Assembly: GCA_013215525.1 (NCBI GenBank)
Contig: JABSQY010000094.1
Location: 1-6,293, forward strand
Reading direction: 5' to 3'
Origin: Nanoarchaeales archaeon
Lineage (GTDB): Archaea > Nanobdellota > Nanobdellia > Woesearchaeales > UBA583
Length of the DNA stretch: 6,293 bases
This document shows, piece after piece, positions 5,384-6,293 of this stretch. The notes below the pieces were generated by a model. The model did not search any database and was not told the origin of the DNA. It saw only the letters and a list, made by a program, of their open reading frames with translations. Positions within the stretch are counted from its first letter, which is position 1, and every line of letters starts with the position of its first letter. The translations under genes were made by a program, and so were the position numbers.

Positions 5384-5389
5384 AGTATA
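5384..5389 (-). promoter_or_regulatory. -10 box (TATACT) for the minus-strand gene
   Basis: On the minus strand TATACT lies 20 bases before the ATG, downstream of an AT-rich tract. No clear -35 was found. Confidence 0.45.
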
Positions 5390-5586
5390 CTAAAAGCAAT
5401 ATAAAAAGCCATTTAAGTATACCTTCACTACTTTTTTTTAAAAAGAAAGGAGACAGATAAGAATGGCACCTTTAATTTATTTACTTAAAGAATTAAAATA
5501 TAATCTACTTGTTTCAAAATGTACCAAAACTAACTTACGACTTTTATTTTTAAAAGCTCATACAAAGTAACCTTTGCGCTTTTTGA

Positions 5587-5665
5587 TCTGCATGCAGAAT
5601 TTAGTCATTGCATTCCAGCATCTTTTTGTCTGCAAGCAGGATTTAGTCACTTCGTTTCGGCATCT
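5587..5665 (+). repeat. Two imperfect 42-bp tandem units inside copy B
   Basis: TCTGCATGCAGAATTTAGTC at 5587 recurs as TCTGCAAGCAGGATTTAGTC at 5629. Both continue into a CATTCC/CGTTTC and GCATCTT tail. Each unit starts with a small palindrome (CTGCATGCAG, CTGCAAGCAG). Copy A has only one unit. Confidence 0.75.
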
Positions 5666-5678
5666 TAATTGTCAGAAA

Positions 5679-5704
5679 AAGAAACAAAAAGAAGCAACTG
5701 ACGG
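5679..5704 (+). repeat. Second inverted repeat, left arm
   Basis: AAGAAACAAAAAGAAGCAAC followed by TGACGG matches the reverse complement of 5960-5989, apart from a 4-base gap within the A-rich part. It is the tail of repeat copy B. Confidence 0.75.
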
Positions 5705-5765
5705 GATGATAAAGCCCTTCGGGTTCCTAAATATTTATATTTAATAGAAGAAATCATTTATTTGA

Positions 5766-5883
5766 AAAACGTGGAGCGTGGTTCTGACTTTGTTGAAGCC
5801 GAGCGTTTATTTTATATTTCGGGAAAAACTGAGGACTGTCTGACCGTTAAGAAAGGTGCTTTAATGCACGTTTTCTCGCAGAG
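5766..5883 (+). repeat. Dispersed repeat R2, uninterrupted copy
   Basis: From AAAACGTGGAGCGT to the TTTTCTCGCAG block. This is the intact version of the repeat that the IS110 element splits at 3476/4766. It keeps a CT at 5836-5837 in the position of the IS core, and the same imperfect hairpin (GAAAGGTGC, 6-base loop, GCACGTTTTC). Confidence 0.8.
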
Positions 5884-5899
5884 AGTGCAAGCACAAGAG
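5866..5899 (+). repeat. 34-bp inverted repeat, right arm
   Basis: The reverse complement matches 5079-5112 with two mismatches. Its left end overlaps the hairpin of repeat R2, so the arm is partly built from R2 sequence. Confidence 0.85.
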
Positions 5900-6155
5900 G
5901 GAGTTCCGCAAGTTAGAAATACAAAATAATAAGTGAGGGAAGCTGCAAGCCTTCAACAACCGTCAGTTGCTTCTTTTGTTACGTTTCTTTCAATAAAGAA
6001 AAGTAAAGAACGGAATGCGTTAGCGTTTTATGAGCTCTAAATCCAGCCACTAAAATAGTTCAAAAAAATATAATATAATATAAATAAAAAAGGGATATTT
6101 GTTTTAAAAAGTATTTGTATGAATTTTGATTTGATTAAATAAAAAGAAGAAACTT
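5900..6155. other. Noncoding stretch between repeats and tRNA genes
   Basis: It holds the right arm of the second inverted repeat (5960-5989: CCGTCAGTTGCTTCTTTTGT and the next 10 bases). Otherwise it is AT-rich sequence without a credible gene. The last 90 bases, before the tRNA 3' end, are almost pure A/T and contain T runs when read from the tRNA strand (6139-6145), possibly helping transcription end after tRNA-Cys. Confidence 0.5.
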
Positions 6156-6230
6156 TGGAGGAGCCACCCAGAGTCGAACTGGGGATCAAGGACTTGCAAT
6201 CCAATGCATTAGCCACTTTGCTATGGCTCC
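6156..6230 (-). tRNA. tRNA-Cys (anticodon GCA)
   Basis: This 75-base gene includes an encoded CCA end. The acceptor stem GGAGCCA/TGGCTCC has 7 pairs, U73 is the discriminator expected for Cys, the T arm is CCCAG-TTCGACT-CTGGG and the anticodon GCA lies at 6195-6197 in the loop TTGCAAG. The anticodon stem is odd: TTGGA against TCCTT gives three normal pairs next to the loop but two T-T oppositions at its outer end. The stem with the second tRNA 17 bases away suggests one tRNA operon read from the right. Confidence 0.93.
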
Positions 6231-6247
6231 GTAAGTTTTTTTTAAAA

Positions 6248-6293
6248 TGGAGGAGAACAAGGGATTCGAACCCTCGGAGGTGTGACCCTCGCC
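6248..6293 (-). tRNA. 3' part of a class II tRNA, probably Ser (cut by window edge)
   Basis: On the minus strand one reads a long variable arm (GAGG, 6-base loop, CCTC; 6277-6290), a T arm GAGGG-TTCGAAT-CCCTT, an acceptor 3' strand GTTCTCC, U73 and an encoded CCA. The long variable arm limits it to Ser, Leu, Tyr or Sec. The inferred GGAG acceptor start favours Ser, and the 7+5 acceptor/T geometry argues against bacterial Sec. U73 is unusual for Ser, so the identity is not secure without the anticodon, which lies outside the window. Confidence 0.75.

Larger units (their letters stand above)
5465..5742 (+). repeat. Large dispersed repeat R1, copy B
   Basis: Direct repeat of 4827-5068. It is longer (278 bases) mainly because it carries an internal duplication of about 42 bases (5587-5665). 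Small substitutions and indels are spread evenly, so the copies are not a recent duplication. Confidence 0.88.

Noticed and set aside
4827..5742. CRISPR array in the repeat-rich region
   Set aside because: Repeats are long, only two copies, diverged and unevenly spaced; there is no short repeat-spacer periodicity and no cas gene.
6248..6293. Selenocysteine tRNA (long variable arm)
   Set aside because: The acceptor plus T stem counts 7+5 bases before the discriminator, not the 8+5 of bacterial tRNA-Sec.

Overview
This is an AT-rich bacterial segment with clear Shine-Dalgarno sequences, TTG as well as ATG starts and a tRNA pair at its right edge. Base composition and codon use suggest Campylobacterota (an Arcobacter-like genome). 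That assignment is an inference by eye, not an alignment.

Left part (1-3363): three compact accessory units, all on the + strand. (a) Two overlapping genes (56-904, 870-1589) encode soluble proteins I do not recognise; the second has a Cys/His cluster. (b) A single gene (1665-2456) encodes a signal-peptide, single-pass membrane protein with a C-terminal SHOCT-like segment. (c) A translationally coupled pair (2579-2893, 2890-3363) encodes a small glycine-zipper protein and a four-helix membrane protein. Units (a) and (c) end at a shared 19-21 bp sequence just past the stop codon. The region looks like a row of exchangeable accessory modules; no function can be assigned from sequence alone.

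Middle (3475-4767): a complete IS110-family insertion sequence. The DEDD recombinase (3737-4717) has all its key residues. The roughly 260-base leader before it folds as a bridge RNA (about 3491-3665). A 10-bp 5' stem-loop starts where the TATAAT box at 3479 predicts transcription to start, and two guide loops follow. All four guides can be read. Left and right target guides match the left and right chromosomal flanks, left and right donor guides match the two element ends, and all four converge on the same CT core at both ends. Removing the element rebuilds a dispersed repeat, and a second, uninterrupted copy of that repeat lies at 5766-5883. This is the strongest result in the window.

Right part (4766-6155): a mosaic of dispersed repeats. 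It has two direct copies of a 242-278 bp repeat (4827-5068, 5465-5742), a 34-bp inverted repeat (5079-5112 / 5866-5899) and a second inverted repeat (5679-5704 / 5960-5989). Inside them sits one small minus-strand gene (5112-5363) whose product looks faintly like the N-terminal domain of RnlA-type toxins. It has its own promoter, a palindrome over its ribosome binding site and a hairpin at its stop.

Right edge: tRNA-Cys(GCA) and the 3' part of a class II tRNA, probably Ser, both on the minus strand.
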